From positions 10,304,272-10,368,271 of the forward strand of contig CM034394.1 in the NCBI GenBank assembly GCA_019925095.2: 64,000 bases of DNA. The letters are read 5' to 3'. Shown in pieces: positions 33,981 through 44,712 of the stretch. A model generated the notes under the pieces. The model was given only the letters and a program-made list of their open reading frames with translations. It was not told the origin of the DNA and did no database searches. Within the stretch, counting starts at the first letter, position 1; every line of letters begins with the position of its first letter. The stretch comes from Dendrolimus kikuchii. Lineage: Eukaryota > Arthropoda > Insecta > Lepidoptera > Lasiocampidae. A program made the position numbers and the translations under genes.

Positions 33981-34102
33981 TGTGGAATAATAATAGGGCT
34001 GCCAACTAGGCAACTCATCAAGTATTGCGTCAATTGACCTACCTCATCTTCAAAGAAAAATACTGAGGGATTGACGCATTTGACTCATCGATTATTCTAA
34101 TG

Positions 34103-34218
34103 TGCAGGTTTCATCACGATATTTCCCTTCATCGTCAGCAAGTAGTAATTGTAACAATATGATCAGAAAACTGCCTAAGTATAGTTAGTTCATGGTTTCC
34201 GGCGAGAATTCGAACCCA
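34103..34218 (-). repeat. SINE-D fragment
   Basis: 'gtgcaggtttcatcacgat', 'agtaattgtaacaatatg' and 'agaaaactgcctaa' are shared with the SINE-D copy at 60535, and 'gagaattcgaaccc' is the B box on the minus strand. The 3' half is missing. Confidence 0.6.
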
Positions 34219-34689
34219 AGTTTTATGAAACGCGAGTTTGAAGCGCAAGAACGAGCGTTAAAAGCTACTATGGCACAATTATATTATAGCTTCAAAGACA
34301 ACACATTTTCTGTAGTCGATTCAGAAATGGTTGATTATAAACGGCTGGGAAAATTTAGACCTTTCCTAAGTACAGAGTTTAAAGTGTCTAGTCGTCCAGT
34401 AACCGGATGAATAATAATCGTCCTGACTCCGTCCGTTTTCCATGACGACTAGACAATTCTTGCTAGTCAACCGATAATTTTGGACTAGCATATATATATC
34501 ACTCCCTTTTATCTGTTGAATAGTATATCCTCGATAATTGATTGGATAGGCTGGGTTATAATGACTTGTCATGTATAGGTACATAGTGCCGGTAGAACAT
34601 AACCGCATGCTGGCTACAATCAACGATATAGGTATTATATCTATGTACGTACTTCGTTTTTTTTCTAGCATTCAACCACTAACTTTTAA

Positions 34690-34797
34690 GCTACCTTATT
34701 TTATTCTCCCAGCTCATGGAAAGTGGTTACTGTCGCCTATAGGCGTTGGCAATACCAGTGGTGAAAACAACGCGTTGCCAGCCTTTAAAATGGGATA
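34690..34797 (-). repeat. SINE-A fragment, copy 4
   Basis: 'catggaaagtggttactgtc' and 'gcctataggcgttggcaata' are the reverse complement of the SINE-A 3' half. The 5' half is missing and the A-tail is gone. Confidence 0.55.
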
Positions 34798-34967
34798 GGA
34801 GCATGAGATAGAGAAATCAGGCAGGAGAAATAGAATAGAAGGGGTGAGATAGAGAAATGGGATAAGTAAATTGAGATAGGTGAAGCGGGAGGATGAAGGC
34901 CATGAGAACTTTCACTCATCGCATGAAACACAATTAAGCTCAAGGCGGTTATCTTTTTATCCTTGCA

Positions 34968-35205
34968 AGAACAGAGAAAGAATACTAATTCCTGCGGCTA
35001 GCGGCCTGTAGTAAGAAGCGACAAAACAACTCGCAGCCAGTGAGTTGTGTTCTAGCATTAGTGGCCAGGTTCCAGTGTCACCTTCGTCTCCAGCAGCACA
35101 TTAGTAGCACCTTTAGTGTTACAAATGTTTAGAGGCGACGGTAACCCCTTCCATCCTAATTGGACTGTCAGCCTGTCTCTTGTATTCCAGCAATAAAACA
35201 AAATC
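34968..35205 (+). repeat. SINE-A copy 5, internally deleted
   Basis: It begins 'aagaacagagaaagaatact' with 'aattcctgcggctagcggcc', then 'ttagtggccaggttccagtg' and ends 'gtattccagcaataaaac'. The 'gtggtagggcatttgccc...ctggtctagagtatgcc' block is deleted between about 35042 and 35045. Confidence 0.65.
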
Positions 35206-35814
35206 TACATCATGATTTCAACATGGGTAGAGCCAGACGTACAAAATTGTGTCTATTACAGTACATAACAGTCCGGACGACTAGTAAGATCCTTTTTAAG
35301 TGGCAAGTTGTTTGGTTACCGGACGAATATTATTCATCCGATTACTGGATGCCTAGCAATATCCAATATATAACACACATGCTGGTCACAGCATCCCATA
35401 GTCCCAAATATAAGTATTTGTTTTCTGGTTATTGAAATAAACATTTTGATTTTTCTGACTGGATGAGGTGCTTTTTAAATGTGTTAGTGTACGTGTAATG
35501 TACCTAAGCATAATGTTAATTTATCTGATTTATATGAATCTTAAAGTTGTATGTTGTGATATTTCTATTGTATTGTAAGGTTTGTTTGGAAAACGTAATA
35601 CAATATTTTTCATGTAATAAAAGTCTAGCAAAGGTTGGTGTGCATTTAACCGATGGTTACAATAAAATAATTGCTAAAACTGTAATGGCTAAACAAGAAT
35701 TATTTTATTTTAACTGTCGGTTAAATATCTATGCACATCAGCCCAAGTCTAGCACGAGTTGGTTTATTAGATTATGGTTGGTGTAAATATTATTATTCTC
35801 TAACGACAACCCTA

Positions 35815-36045
35815 TGGATGTTTGCTCTGGATCCCACGGTTTCTGTAACTGGAGTCGGGTCCGTAGCTTCCGTCCGGCTTTTAGCGCCGTCTCATCGGTC
35901 ACCGCGCCCCGACACCGCCGCACACCTCGGCAGCGGTCAGAGACGCCCCCCATCGCATACAATTTCGCACACATATCTGACGTACTTACATCACAACTAT
36001 ACCCCACAGGCCTGACTGCGATCCCGGTCTAGGCTTTTAGCACTT
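35815..36045. promoter_or_regulatory. GC-rich islet
   Basis: It has many CG dinucleotides ('ccgtccggcttttagcgccg', 'gcgccccgacaccgccgcac') in AT-rich surroundings. Frames on both strands (94 and 89 codons) have no domain and are expected by chance in GC-rich DNA. Candidate regulatory DNA. Confidence 0.3.
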
Positions 36046-36099
36046 AAACGAAGCCTAATGTCATCTAGAGCCATTAGTTGAAAATTAACGCCACGGAGT

Positions 36100-36330
36100 G
36101 TAGGTGTTAGATAAAGGCAGATCCGGCGAGGTGGTGTGCGGCGGCCGCCTTCTGGGGTCATTAATATTAATTAGGTGCGGTGGTGCCGCCGCTCGGGCTC
36201 AATGCGCGGGCTCTTTGCTTCTGACTCGCTGCGAAAATTAATTACTCGCAATCTTTATGTTCCAATTATAAAGGCCTTCGCAACAAATTAAATCTGTCCG
36301 GAGCAGGCCTCTTTTGAGAGAGGTTTCACT
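36100..36330. promoter_or_regulatory. GC-rich islet with TAATTA cores
   Basis: GC-rich blocks ('gtggtgtgcggcggccgcct', 'gccgccgctcgggctc') alternate with 'cattaatattaattaggt' and 'aaaattaattactcgc', so homeodomain-type TAATTA cores sit in a GC-rich frame. Nothing coding or repeated is recognised. Of the islets here this has one of the strongest enhancer-like appearances. Confidence 0.35.
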
Positions 36331-36466
36331 CTCTTTGTGGGCTTGATAAATGTTCCTTTAGAAAAATTCTTTGAATTCAGCGCAATTTAGATATTTGGCG
36401 TAATACGTTAAGTTATGGCTATCTGAAATTATTTAAGCAAAAAACTAAACGCATTTCGGTTAGAAA

Positions 36467-36880
36467 TTGGTAACAATGCAGCCTCAATTATCGTATAGGT
36501 TCGTTATTGCTCGAATAGCGAAATGTGTAATTATACGTTTTCCTCGATTCGCGTTCGCCCGGAATAAAAGTGAAATCAAAGCAATATCCAACTTTTGCAT
36601 AAACGTACACGACTTCCGTGTTTTGAGGAGAGCAAAAACAGAAATTTGGGTGAAAAAACTATACCAAGTTTCCCTTTCATCGGGAGGCGAAATATTCAAC
36701 GGCCGTAACCGGATATCTCAGCGTTGCTCTTGGAAACAAAGAAAAAACCACCAACATGTTATTACGCGAAACCAACATTTAATAAGCCCGTTTTTTATTT
36801 TGCATTGGTTTTCGTTATCCATTAATTCGTTGTGCAAAAACTGCTTGGGTTTGCCAACGCCTCTGCCGCGTATTTGAATA
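36467..36880 (+). other. Unrecognised 136-codon frame
   Basis: The frame starts at an ATG (36467) and ends in TGA (36877). The predicted protein is basic (many Arg and Lys) with a hydrophobic C-terminal stretch 'ISPFFILHWFSLSI'. I recognise no domain, and an antisense frame of 71 codons overlaps it. Codon use does not stand out from non-coding DNA. It may be chance. Confidence 0.15.
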
Positions 36881-37855
36881 GTTGCTTTGCACACGCATTG
36901 TTACGGGAAGATGCGGAAATAGGATATTTTCTTTCAAGAGAAATATAATATTCTGTGGCTTTATATTAACTTCGAGCAAAAAGTTTCTTACGAGCCATAA
37001 TTGTACAATTTTGAGAAATTGCTCTTAAGCCTAATAATCAGGCATTATGCAAAATGAACTCATAAATACAACTAAAGGGTCAATTTATCTGAAAATAAAA
37101 CTTCTTTGCGAGTCTGGAAAGTTTTATGCACGTTCTAATATTCTTAATAACCGTCTACCTTCGTACCTTTTGATTGTCTATTTTTATAAAAATAATCCAT
37201 TGATATTTTTGAGTGACATTTTGCCCACACAATAGCAAATCTGTATTTAATGCTCTTTTATAATGTTGTCCAATACTTCGATTTATTTGACAATATTAGT
37301 CTGCAATTTTTTTTATATAAAGTTAAACCACTTTACTTTTATGTTTCTCATATATCGCTAATTGAATCCACACATCCACAGTACTCACACAAGACAATCT
37401 TTAGCAATTTGGAAAATCGTACAATAATATTTCTTATAATGAAACACGCCCGTATATGTTAACAATTCACGTTAAGGTGTTATTATTTTGGTTTTGTGCG
37501 TCTGTATTATAGTAACATTATAATTAATTTAGATCATTACTCCACTGATAACTGAAAATACCAATATTACTTTATATACCTACTTGTTCTTGTTAAACAA
37601 ACACCAATCTTATTCGACATAAACTATAATTTGCACTTATCCTTAACAAACCTGATTATTAACTTATGGCAAGATTTTAAATGTGCTTGAATTCTAGCGA
37701 GGTTTTATAAACAAATTCACACAATAGGAAGAACAGTTTTTGAGAACGTTAGAAAAACATATTTAATTTTAAATACTCACGATATCTATGAATTCCTGAG
37801 AAAAATAAGTAAAAAACTCAACTATTGCTAAAAATAATGTCCAAAAAACTATAAT
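36881..37855. other. AT-rich DNA, nothing recognised
   Basis: No supported gene or repeat. Confidence 0.45.
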
Positions 37856-38130
37856 CAATTTCCTGTCAGCAACTGACCATGCACAAGTGTATAGACTCAT
37901 CGAGATGTGATCATCTCGTTACGGCCGAAGAAAGATTAATGAATTTTGAATTAGATACGTCCGAATCGAAATGAAATTGAACTTATGGAATCGGAAGTGA
38001 ACAGTGCGTGTTGAATGCGGCAATATGTGATGGATTGTTGCAATTCGAGGTAAAAAACTGCGACGTCCGCAAACTGTCCCGCAGCTGGCCGGCATTTAAA
38101 GTAATCGGATAAGTATTTTTTACATGTTAC
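37856..38130. promoter_or_regulatory. Unique mixed-composition stretch
   Basis: A small hairpin CGAGATG-tgat-CATCTCG occurs at 37900-37918, followed by 'ttacggccgaagaaag' and a GC patch 'gcgacgtccgcaaactgtcc'. No repeat match within the window. Possible regulatory DNA, weak. Confidence 0.2.
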
Positions 38131-38271
38131 GCTTTTAAGATCAAATGTCAATCATCCTATTATTCACCCGCTAGACATCATTGGGTTTGCAGCCATTTTT
38201 ACAATCTTCAAAGGCAGTTTGCATTTATTATATACGATTTGCAAAAACAGTTTTAGCTAAACTAAAGAGTA

Positions 38272-38375
38272 AAGAGCCTTGGACAAGCGTGGCGGTTATA
38301 CTGTCCATTCCCCAATAGTGGGAGGCCCGAGCCCAGCAATGAGACGTTTATGGGCTGTTATTATTATTATATATC
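38272..38375 (+). repeat. SINE-D 3' fragment
   Basis: 'gccttggacaagcgtggcgg' and 'tgggaggcccgagcccagca' match the 3' part of SINE-D at 60535 in the opposite orientation and end in a (TTA)n tract. Confidence 0.65.
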
Positions 38376-38398
38376 ATAAAGGGTCTTTTATATTGTAT

Positions 38399-38630
38399 AC
38401 TAGCTGCGCCCGCGGTTTCACCCGCGTGGTGATGGAAAATCGTTATATTTTGGATAATTCACACTATATCTTTATAAATTATAGCCTGTGTTATTCTGAT
38501 GTGTAAGCTATATTACTGTAAAGTTTCATCAAAATCCATTCAGTAGTTTTTGCGAGGAAGAGTAACAAACATACATCCATACGTTCATACATTCTTACAA
38601 ACTTTCGCGTTTATAATATTTATAGAAATA
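38399..38630 (+). repeat. RTE-type 3'-end repeat
   Basis: It starts 'actagctgcgcccgcggttt' and 'cacccgcgtggtgatggaaa', has the core 'catcaaaatccattcagtag' and ends 'actttcgcgtttataatatt'. The end is the same as in element C. From memory this is a very frequent moth repeat. Non-coding. Confidence 0.6.
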
Positions 38631-39305
38631 ATTTGTAAAGTTATTAGATGGTTTCATATAAGTGGTATCTGGTTGCAGGACTGTTAAACACAAAATGCGC
38701 CGGCCGCCAATGTGTCTGCAACTGCATTGCCTGCCATATGGGAGAAAACTGGACAGTTCATCGCTTCGACTATTTACACTATTTATATTACTTTTGTGCT
38801 TCGATCATTTTAATCGCCCCATGGTCAACGACGCACACGGTGAGATGTCTCATTAAAATACAACGTAAAAGACTTTATTATTTTTTGTATATGCAATCTC
38901 AATCTTTAATCTCTAATCCAAAATCGATATTTTCAATCCATTTCCTACTTTTGTGATTTCAATATTCGATCCACAGATCGTTTCGTCGATCCGTTTTACG
39001 AATCCATCGTTGGGAGGGCGATCCGGCATTTTTGGATTGCCACTTGTATGAAAGTGACAGCTACGCGTTTTCAATAAACGATCTCTAATTTTGACAGATC
39101 CGTTTTTGACCTCAATCGATCTTTATTTGCGATCCCCCAATATTGAGAGATTCTTGTGTAATAATGCGAGTTATTTGCGAGTGATGGTAATAGTGATTGA
39201 AATGTTACTTCAATTATGGGATTTGGATAGTAGTGACGGCGAACTAGAAAGAGCAGAGTCCTCAAAAATAAACTTCTTGCAAAATTTAGAATAAACAAAA
39301 CATCC

Positions 39306-39629
39306 GTTGAAATGGTTTTGAACGAAATAATGCCATTTGTTAGTGAAATCGAGGCGGTAAAGTGTTTTAATAATATTTACATTGCTTTATACATTAGATG
39401 ACCTAAAATAATATTCAATTCTATTTTTAGAAACAACGGCTGTCCACCATTGCATCAACTTTTACTTAACTCTACGATTTTATGCATTGGGGACAATGCT
39501 AAATTCGGTGGCTGATTTTGTTGGTGTATCCCTATCAGCGGTATGTAGGATAGTGGCAGATATATTTGCTGCTATTGCTAGATTGTATGGCAAATATACT
39601 GTTCTGGACTACAGACAAATTTTATAATA
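39306..39629 (+). pseudogene. Harbinger transposase N-terminal exons
   Basis: The first piece reads SVEMVLNEIMPFVSEIEA and stops at a good donor (gaggcg|gtaaag, 39357). After a 74-bp AT-rich gap ending 'ctatttttag' (39430), the second piece reads LTLRFYALGTMLNSVADFVG then VSLSAVCRIVADIFAAIARL. This is the conserved helix-turn-helix region of HARBI1/PIF transposases (TLRFYATG...GVSQSTVCRIV). The frame then ends in TAA near 39626, before the first catalytic Asp, and VYGAIH from about 39644 is a decayed trace of the VxGAIDxTH motif in which Asp has become His. Confidence 0.75.
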
Positions 39630-39748
39630 TCACTCGGTTTTCTAGAGTATATGGTGCCATTCATTGAAACTGAACTCAATATTAAGAGGTTGGCAATATT
39701 ATATTGTCACTTCTATTTCAAATATATAACACAATTTTTACTGACTTG

Positions 39749-39832
39749 CTTGCACCTTTGTTAAACCCATCAACTACACAAGAAATCAGATACAATGAGG
39801 CCCACATAAAAACTAGAAATACAATTGAAAGG
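39749..39832 (+). pseudogene. Harbinger transposase C-terminal piece 1
   Basis: The frame reads LAPLLNPSTTQEIRYNEAH and IKTRNTIER, a very characteristic Harbinger signature that contains the third acidic catalytic residue (E in YNEAH). It ends at gaaag|gtaaaa, a likely splice donor. The second catalytic region between 39650 and 39745 is largely deleted. Confidence 0.75.
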
Positions 39833-39879
39833 TAAAACTAACACTTAAGATTATTAGGTACTCATATTGCTTACCACAG

Positions 39880-40342
39880 GTGGGTACTTCCTTTACTGTT
39901 ACCATTTGACCTATGCTTTATGTACATGTAAGAATTTTTACAACTATACATATAATAAAACTGTAGAGGTCGAATTTCTGTACAATGAGAAAAAATGCTA
40001 TATACCGAGTCAGGGGATGTAAGAAGTGAAATAGAACTAATTTAGATTTTTTTCAAATTTTCTGTTTCTGTTTGTCTGTCTGTTTGTACCAGTTAATCTC
40101 CGAACTGACTGGATTGATTTAAATGAAATTTTGTATGGTGGTAGCTTATATCCCTGGTCAACATATAGGATAGTTTTTATCTCGAAAAATTAAAAAGTTC
40201 CCGTGGGATAGTTAAAAAACCGCACCACGCAGACGAAGTCGCAGGCATCAGCTAGTTTAAAATATATTTCTATTTAAAATGTAAACATTCTTACATGTAC
40301 AGGAAACATAGGTCAAATGGAAGCAGTAAAGAAAGTACCCAC
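39880..40342. repeat. 62-bp inverted repeats in Harbinger intron
   Basis: 39880-39941 and 40281-40342 are inverted copies with about six mismatches ('gtgggtactt', 'accatttgacctatg', 'tacatgtaagaat'). Between them lies a minus-strand dispersed repeat (40025-40256) that on its own strand begins 'ctagctgatgcctgcgactt'. The arrangement can form a long hairpin in an RNA from either strand. Confidence 0.6.
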
Positions 40343-40402
40343 TTGTTTACTAGTAGGAAATAGCATTTCTTTTTTAATTTGAAAAATATATTTCTTTGTA
40401 CA

Positions 40403-40515
40403 GGTGTTTGGAAACATTGCTTCCCAGTAATATCACTGACAATGCGATTGTCCTGAGAAAATATAACAAAGGTTATAATAGCTACAGCAGTTCTTCGCAT
40501 CATTTGTAGGACCTA
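40403..40515 (+). pseudogene. Harbinger transposase C-terminal piece 2
   Basis: After 'tttctttgtacag' the sequence reads GVWKHCFPVISLTMRLS, a TGA, then ENITKVIIATAVLRIICRT and TAG. This is the final part of the Harbinger domain (GVWKxRFP...VIxATAVLHNIC). The join to IER in the preceding piece is out of frame, so the reading phase was lost, probably by a short deletion at the acceptor-side GTGTTT repeat. Confidence 0.75.
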
Positions 40516-41240
40516 GTATTGAGGAAGTGGTCCCTGAAGTAGAGTTGTCGTGAGAAAGTTACTGTGACATCAGAAAATTTGGAAAATAATGTTACTCATA
40601 GAATAGATACAATTTCAAATTATTTTTAATAATACACATATATATTATACCTGCCTCTAAATATATATTATGTGTGTATAATATATTGAAATAAAAAGTT
40701 GCCTGTGTTAATGGAGATTGTAAGCTATGTTTGTACTACTGCTACACTTTACTGAAAATTCTTTCACCCATTTTGTGTTATTGACAAATAAACACTCACA
40801 CAAACAAACTTTCACATTTATTTATATTTATAGGATTTGTAAATTGTTTAAAGTTCATGTAAATATGTGTTGTGATGATGGCTATTACTTAAATTATGCT
40901 AGATTTAAATGGAATAATGTCCAGGAAATAAAATATACAGATCATACTATAACATTGTTTAATTTCAACATAAAAGGTACATCATTACATATTATTAAAA
41001 ACTTTTTTAATGTAGGTAATTCTAATAGCTACATTTAGGTTACTTACTATTAATATTTACATTCACATTATACACACAAACTTAAAATTAAAATATACAA
41101 ATGTAAAACATCCTAGAACTTATTTTTTTTTAAATTAAAAACTAAATGAATTAATATGACTAAAACAAACAATTTTATACATTTTCTGCCTTCAAATTCC
41201 TTATCTCTAATTTTACTTGTCATTCTCTAATTTAATATTT

Positions 41241-41341
41241 TCAACCATACTCTAATAATTTTTTCTTGACTATATAATATTCTATAGCTTTATTTCTGGC
41301 TTCACAACCATCATCACTTTTTATCCTCCTGCGTTTGGCAC
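41241..41341 (-). pseudogene. Harbinger second gene, last exon remnant
   Basis: On the minus strand, after an acceptor 'ttttgttttcacag' the exon reads AKRRRIKSDDGCEARNKAI and EYYIVKKKLLEYG, then TGA. Basic residues followed by a Lys/Leu-rich coiled coil are typical of the C-terminus of the Myb/SANT-like second protein of Harbinger elements, which helps the transposase bind DNA and enter the nucleus. After the stop further family-like residues (VKLEIRNLKAENV) appear in another frame. Confidence 0.55.
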
Positions 41342-41832
41342 CTGTGAAAACAAAATGTGATATAATAATCTGCATTTAAATATAATTAAATTCCTTCTAG
41401 AATTATATTTTATATGTAGTTTACAGAATCTTAATGTCATTGACATCTGCAATAGTTGTAAAATTGAGTCATTGAGGCTACTATATGTATGTACTCAGTG
41501 TGCGAGTTTCAATACACAGGGGGGGAATCAGACCTAGGATATCTAAGTTGTGACTCAAATGTAATAACACTTGTCCACAATAACTTATATTCTTACTAAA
41601 CAGGGTTATTTAGTAGAACTTTAACAACCGCCCAACCAGGACAAACTTACTTGCACCATACTTAACAATATCTTATCTATAATTATTAACAAATATGTTG
41701 TTTTAAAAAAGTAATAAAACACACTTGTCCTTGTGGTTGTGTATTTAATTAATTTTATCACAGAAAATTGTTATTTATTCATAAATATGATGGGTAATTC
41801 AATAGATATTTAGTTACATAATGTTTACTTAC

Positions 41833-41863
41833 CATTAAATTCTCCATTTTCTAGTTTTTCTTG
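41833..41863 (-). pseudogene. Harbinger second gene, 31-nt internal exon
   Basis: On the minus strand: acceptor 'tttgttttgtag', exon coding QEKLENGEFN, donor |gtaagt. Joining it to the exon at 41341 keeps one open frame across the junction (..EFN-G-AKRRR..), which supports both as real former exons. The DNA-binding Myb-like part expected further upstream was not found between 41864 and 42324. Confidence 0.5.
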
Positions 41864-42324
41864 CTACAAAACAAACTTTAAACTACCTAAATATCTAATA
41901 CTTGCTTACAAAAACAACAACATTTTAATAATATCAAATTGACTGGCGTGAAGTTTATTTTTCTTAAGATGCTGTTCCGTTCCTATTCAAAGGTTTGAGT
42001 TACAGAAGAACAGAACGTGTGCTAAAATGTTTAATAAATCCCCTAAGGTTATTTATAAAATATATATTAATAAATATAAAAAATATTATGTTTATTCGTG
42101 AAATATACTACTTTGAATGTAAAAATTATCATCAAAATCTAAAGAACTCTTAACTAAAACTGCGTGAAACGAAACGTTCGGGAGGACACAAATTTATGAC
42201 CAATCCCTTTTTTTTTGTGAGATTTTATAACCAGATGTTATATTGAAACGAGGATTTTGGATCGATCGATGGATTGGTTAAAATCTGGATAGATAACCAT
42301 TTTAGGATTGAGATCGAATATTGA

Positions 42325-42498
42325 TTTATAATGAATACATTTTTGCAAACACCTCAAAAATAATAATCTAACACAAAACAAAGTTGAACATAAATATGTT
42401 AATAACGTTTTTAAATTATTAAACAATTCCAATTTAACTCTCAGTTAAGGTAGAGTCTTCATACTATAATGTGAATAAACACAGTATGAATGTTCTCT
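42325..42498. other. AT-rich spacer
   Basis: Short AT-rich DNA between the Harbinger end and the next SINE. Confidence 0.4.
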
Positions 42499-43138
42499 GT
42501 GCAGGAACGGAAAAAGAATACTAATTCCTGTGGCAGGGCGGCCTGTCGTAAGAGCCGACGAAACAACCCACAGCCAGGTGGTAGGGCATTTGCCCGAATG
42601 GATGGCTACCACCTCTGGTCTAGAGAATGCCGCTATAACAACTTTGAGTTGTGTTCCGGTATGAGAGGCCAGGTTCCAGTTTCTTCTTCAAGGCCGGCAG
42701 CATATTTTTTTTTTTTTTTTTTATTGCTGGAGATCAGCAGACAGACAGACGGTCCACTTGATGGAAAGCAGTTACCATCGCTTATGGACATTTGCAACAT
42801 CGAAGTTGCTACAAATGCGCTGCTGCTCTCTTAAGGGAGACTGGAACCTGGTCACTAATGCCGGAATACAACTCAAGGTTGTTATGGCGACATACTTTAG
42901 ACCAGGGGTGGTAGCCATCCAGTCGGGCAAATGCCCTACCACCTGGCTGTGGGTTGTTAAGTCGCCTCTTACGACAGGCCGCCCGGCCGCAGGAAATTGT
43001 ATTCTTTCTCCGTTCCTGCACGGATAGAAAATATTGCCAGGACCTCTGGTATTGCTAATGTCCATAGACGACGGTAACCACATTCCATCACAGATGGGCC
43101 GTCAGCCTGTCTGCTGTGCTTCAACAATAAAAAATAAA
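42499..43138 (+). repeat. SINE-A copy 6, interrupted by another SINE-A
   Basis: The outer copy runs 42499-42706 ('gtgcaggaacggaaaaagaa' to 'ccagtttcttcttc') and resumes at 43031-43138 ('attgctaatgtccatagacg' to the A-rich end). The interruption is an inverted copy of the same SINE. A candidate 5-bp target duplication ATATT lies at 42702-42706 and 43031-43035. Frames of up to 114 codons across both copies are not genes. Confidence 0.85.
42707..43030 (-). repeat. SINE-A copy 7, full length, nested
   Basis: It reads, on the minus strand, from 'gtgcaggaacggagaaagaa' (43021 downward) through 'gcggcctgtcgtaagaggcg' and 'gtggtagggcatttgcccga' to 'ccagcaataaaaaaa' at 42707. It is the best-preserved copy and serves as the reference for the family, which is about 310 bp with an A-tail. 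Confidence 0.85.
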
Positions 43139-44705
43139 ATAAAGTGTAAATAAGTTTGTTCCTTTTACCTTGGATATAAAACGATTTCCCTGAAATATGC
43201 TATACTTATGTGTACCATGTTTCATGGAAAGTTACCGCTTTTAAATTATAATTATATTGCCTTAATCTATAATTATAATGGACTCCCACGTCCAAGTTGT
43301 CCGAAGTGTGGTTTACACTATCTGGACCGGAATAGACTAAGCCAGAGACGAGTTCAGGACCGTCTCAGAAATCAGAGCTCTAGTTCTCACAATACACAAG
43401 AGCGTTGTATCCAAAATCAGTTTAAACAGTGTTGTATTATAGTGGTTGTTTTTGCTGTTGGCGACTAAGAAGACGATTTTTAAGAAAAACGAGAGGTTTT
43501 TGCTGTTACAAGATATATTCAGAAGTGTCAAATGGTGGCATAAACAAGTTAAAAAGAAAACAATTCATTTCAAAAAATTTAATTCAAATTTAATACATAC
43601 AAATAGTTTGTATGTTCATTATTTGCATGGTTTTGAGTATTTTTATTTTCTAAAACACTGAATTGTACATGTTTTGACAATACCTATAACCTACTAACAA
43701 TTTTGGTCTTCTTGGCTTCGTGATTATATCGATTACCAGTCTAATGCACTAATTATAACATTGGTCAACGAAAAAAACCTTTTAAATTTAACATGAATCT
43801 TTTTGTCTGGGTATGTTTAGAACAAGGTTAAGGATAATATAAATGATATTAAAATATTTCAAATACGAATAGTTTTGTTGTTACCATATTTTTATTGTAT
43901 ACAGTTTTTATGAACCAAATGAAGTTACGTATAATTTTCTTCTGTATTTTGCTTCAAGGTCTCGTAGTAATGTTCAACAGTAATCTGCGAGTATACACAT
44001 ACGCGTTATATGTACTACACTTGCCTTGATATGTTTTTTGTTATACTAAATATCCTGGTGGGAAATTTCACTATTTTTCTTGCTGACTAAATGTGAATGT
44101 GGGAAATGTATTTTAAAGGCATGTAACAATACAAATCCTTATAAGCAGATAGAAGCTCCTCGATAATACTTTAATAGTCATTTGATCGGTGACTTCCGAG
44201 AAAACTTCAAATCATATTTAGTAAAAGTTTCTCGAGCTCATTTTTCCAAATCGCTAGTTTTATTTTTAAATATTTAATCGTCATCAACTGACTCATTTAA
44301 AAAGCAACAAATGATTTTCATTTGTTAATACCTTTTGTATCAGTAAGATAAAAATAACATTCATATGAATGATTCTTTTGGTACTATCCAAATCATAGGA
44401 ATTCCAAAAGGTATTCGAGATTTTCTTGCACATTTTTTTAGAAAGCCCATACATAATATGGCGCATAATATACATGTACATGTATCAATCACTACCGGCG
44501 TAAAAACTCATGCTTTGTCTTCTTACGCAATAGAAAAACCAAAATAATGTTCATATAACTATGTTACTAATGTTGTCAATTTTATTTTGTTAACTTTTAA
44601 GAATAATGTCGCTACAAATGCAACAATATTGTTAGGATCATTTTTACACTTTCTGGATATTGTTTAAGAATTTCTAACTCGGAAAACATAAAATACAACC
44701 CCGTC
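43139..44705. other. AT-rich DNA, nothing recognised
   Basis: No supported gene. A short frame at 43208-43468 includes 'SCPKCGLHYLDRNRLSQRR' but has no second Cys/His pair or splice context, so I give it no function. 'ctttttgtctgggtatg' near 43799 recalls the repeat pair at 57430 and 62450. Confidence 0.4.
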
Positions 44706-44712
44706 CTTTAAA

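Larger units (their letters stand above)
34385..35372. repeat. Inverted-repeat-bounded region
   Basis: 'agtcgtccagtaaccggatg' + 'aataataatcgtcc' at 34389-34424 is answered by 'ggacgaatattattcatccg' + 'attactgg' at 35322-35349 in reverse complement, with two or three mismatches over about 28 bp. Two SINE-A pieces in opposite orientations lie between. This may be one composite element of about 1 kb or two separate fragments of another family. Confidence 0.4.
38959..42324. mobile_element. Harbinger/PIF transposon, inactive
   Basis: About 3.4 kb with pieces of a Harbinger transposase on the plus strand (39306-40515) and a small spliced remnant of a second protein on the minus strand (41241-41863), the two-gene arrangement typical of Harbinger elements. 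A 13-bp inverted match TCAATATTCGATC at 38959-38971 and 42312-42324 gives candidate ends; the match is short, so the limits are tentative. The transposase is broken and an additional repeat has entered its intron. Confidence 0.7.

Noticed and set aside
42490..43083. Protein frames of 70-114 codons
   Set aside because: All lie inside SINE-A copies and translate SINE sequence in various frames.
43208..43468. Zinc-finger-like frame (SCPKCGLHYL)
   Set aside because: There is only one Cys pair without the matching His/Cys pair, and no splice or homology support.
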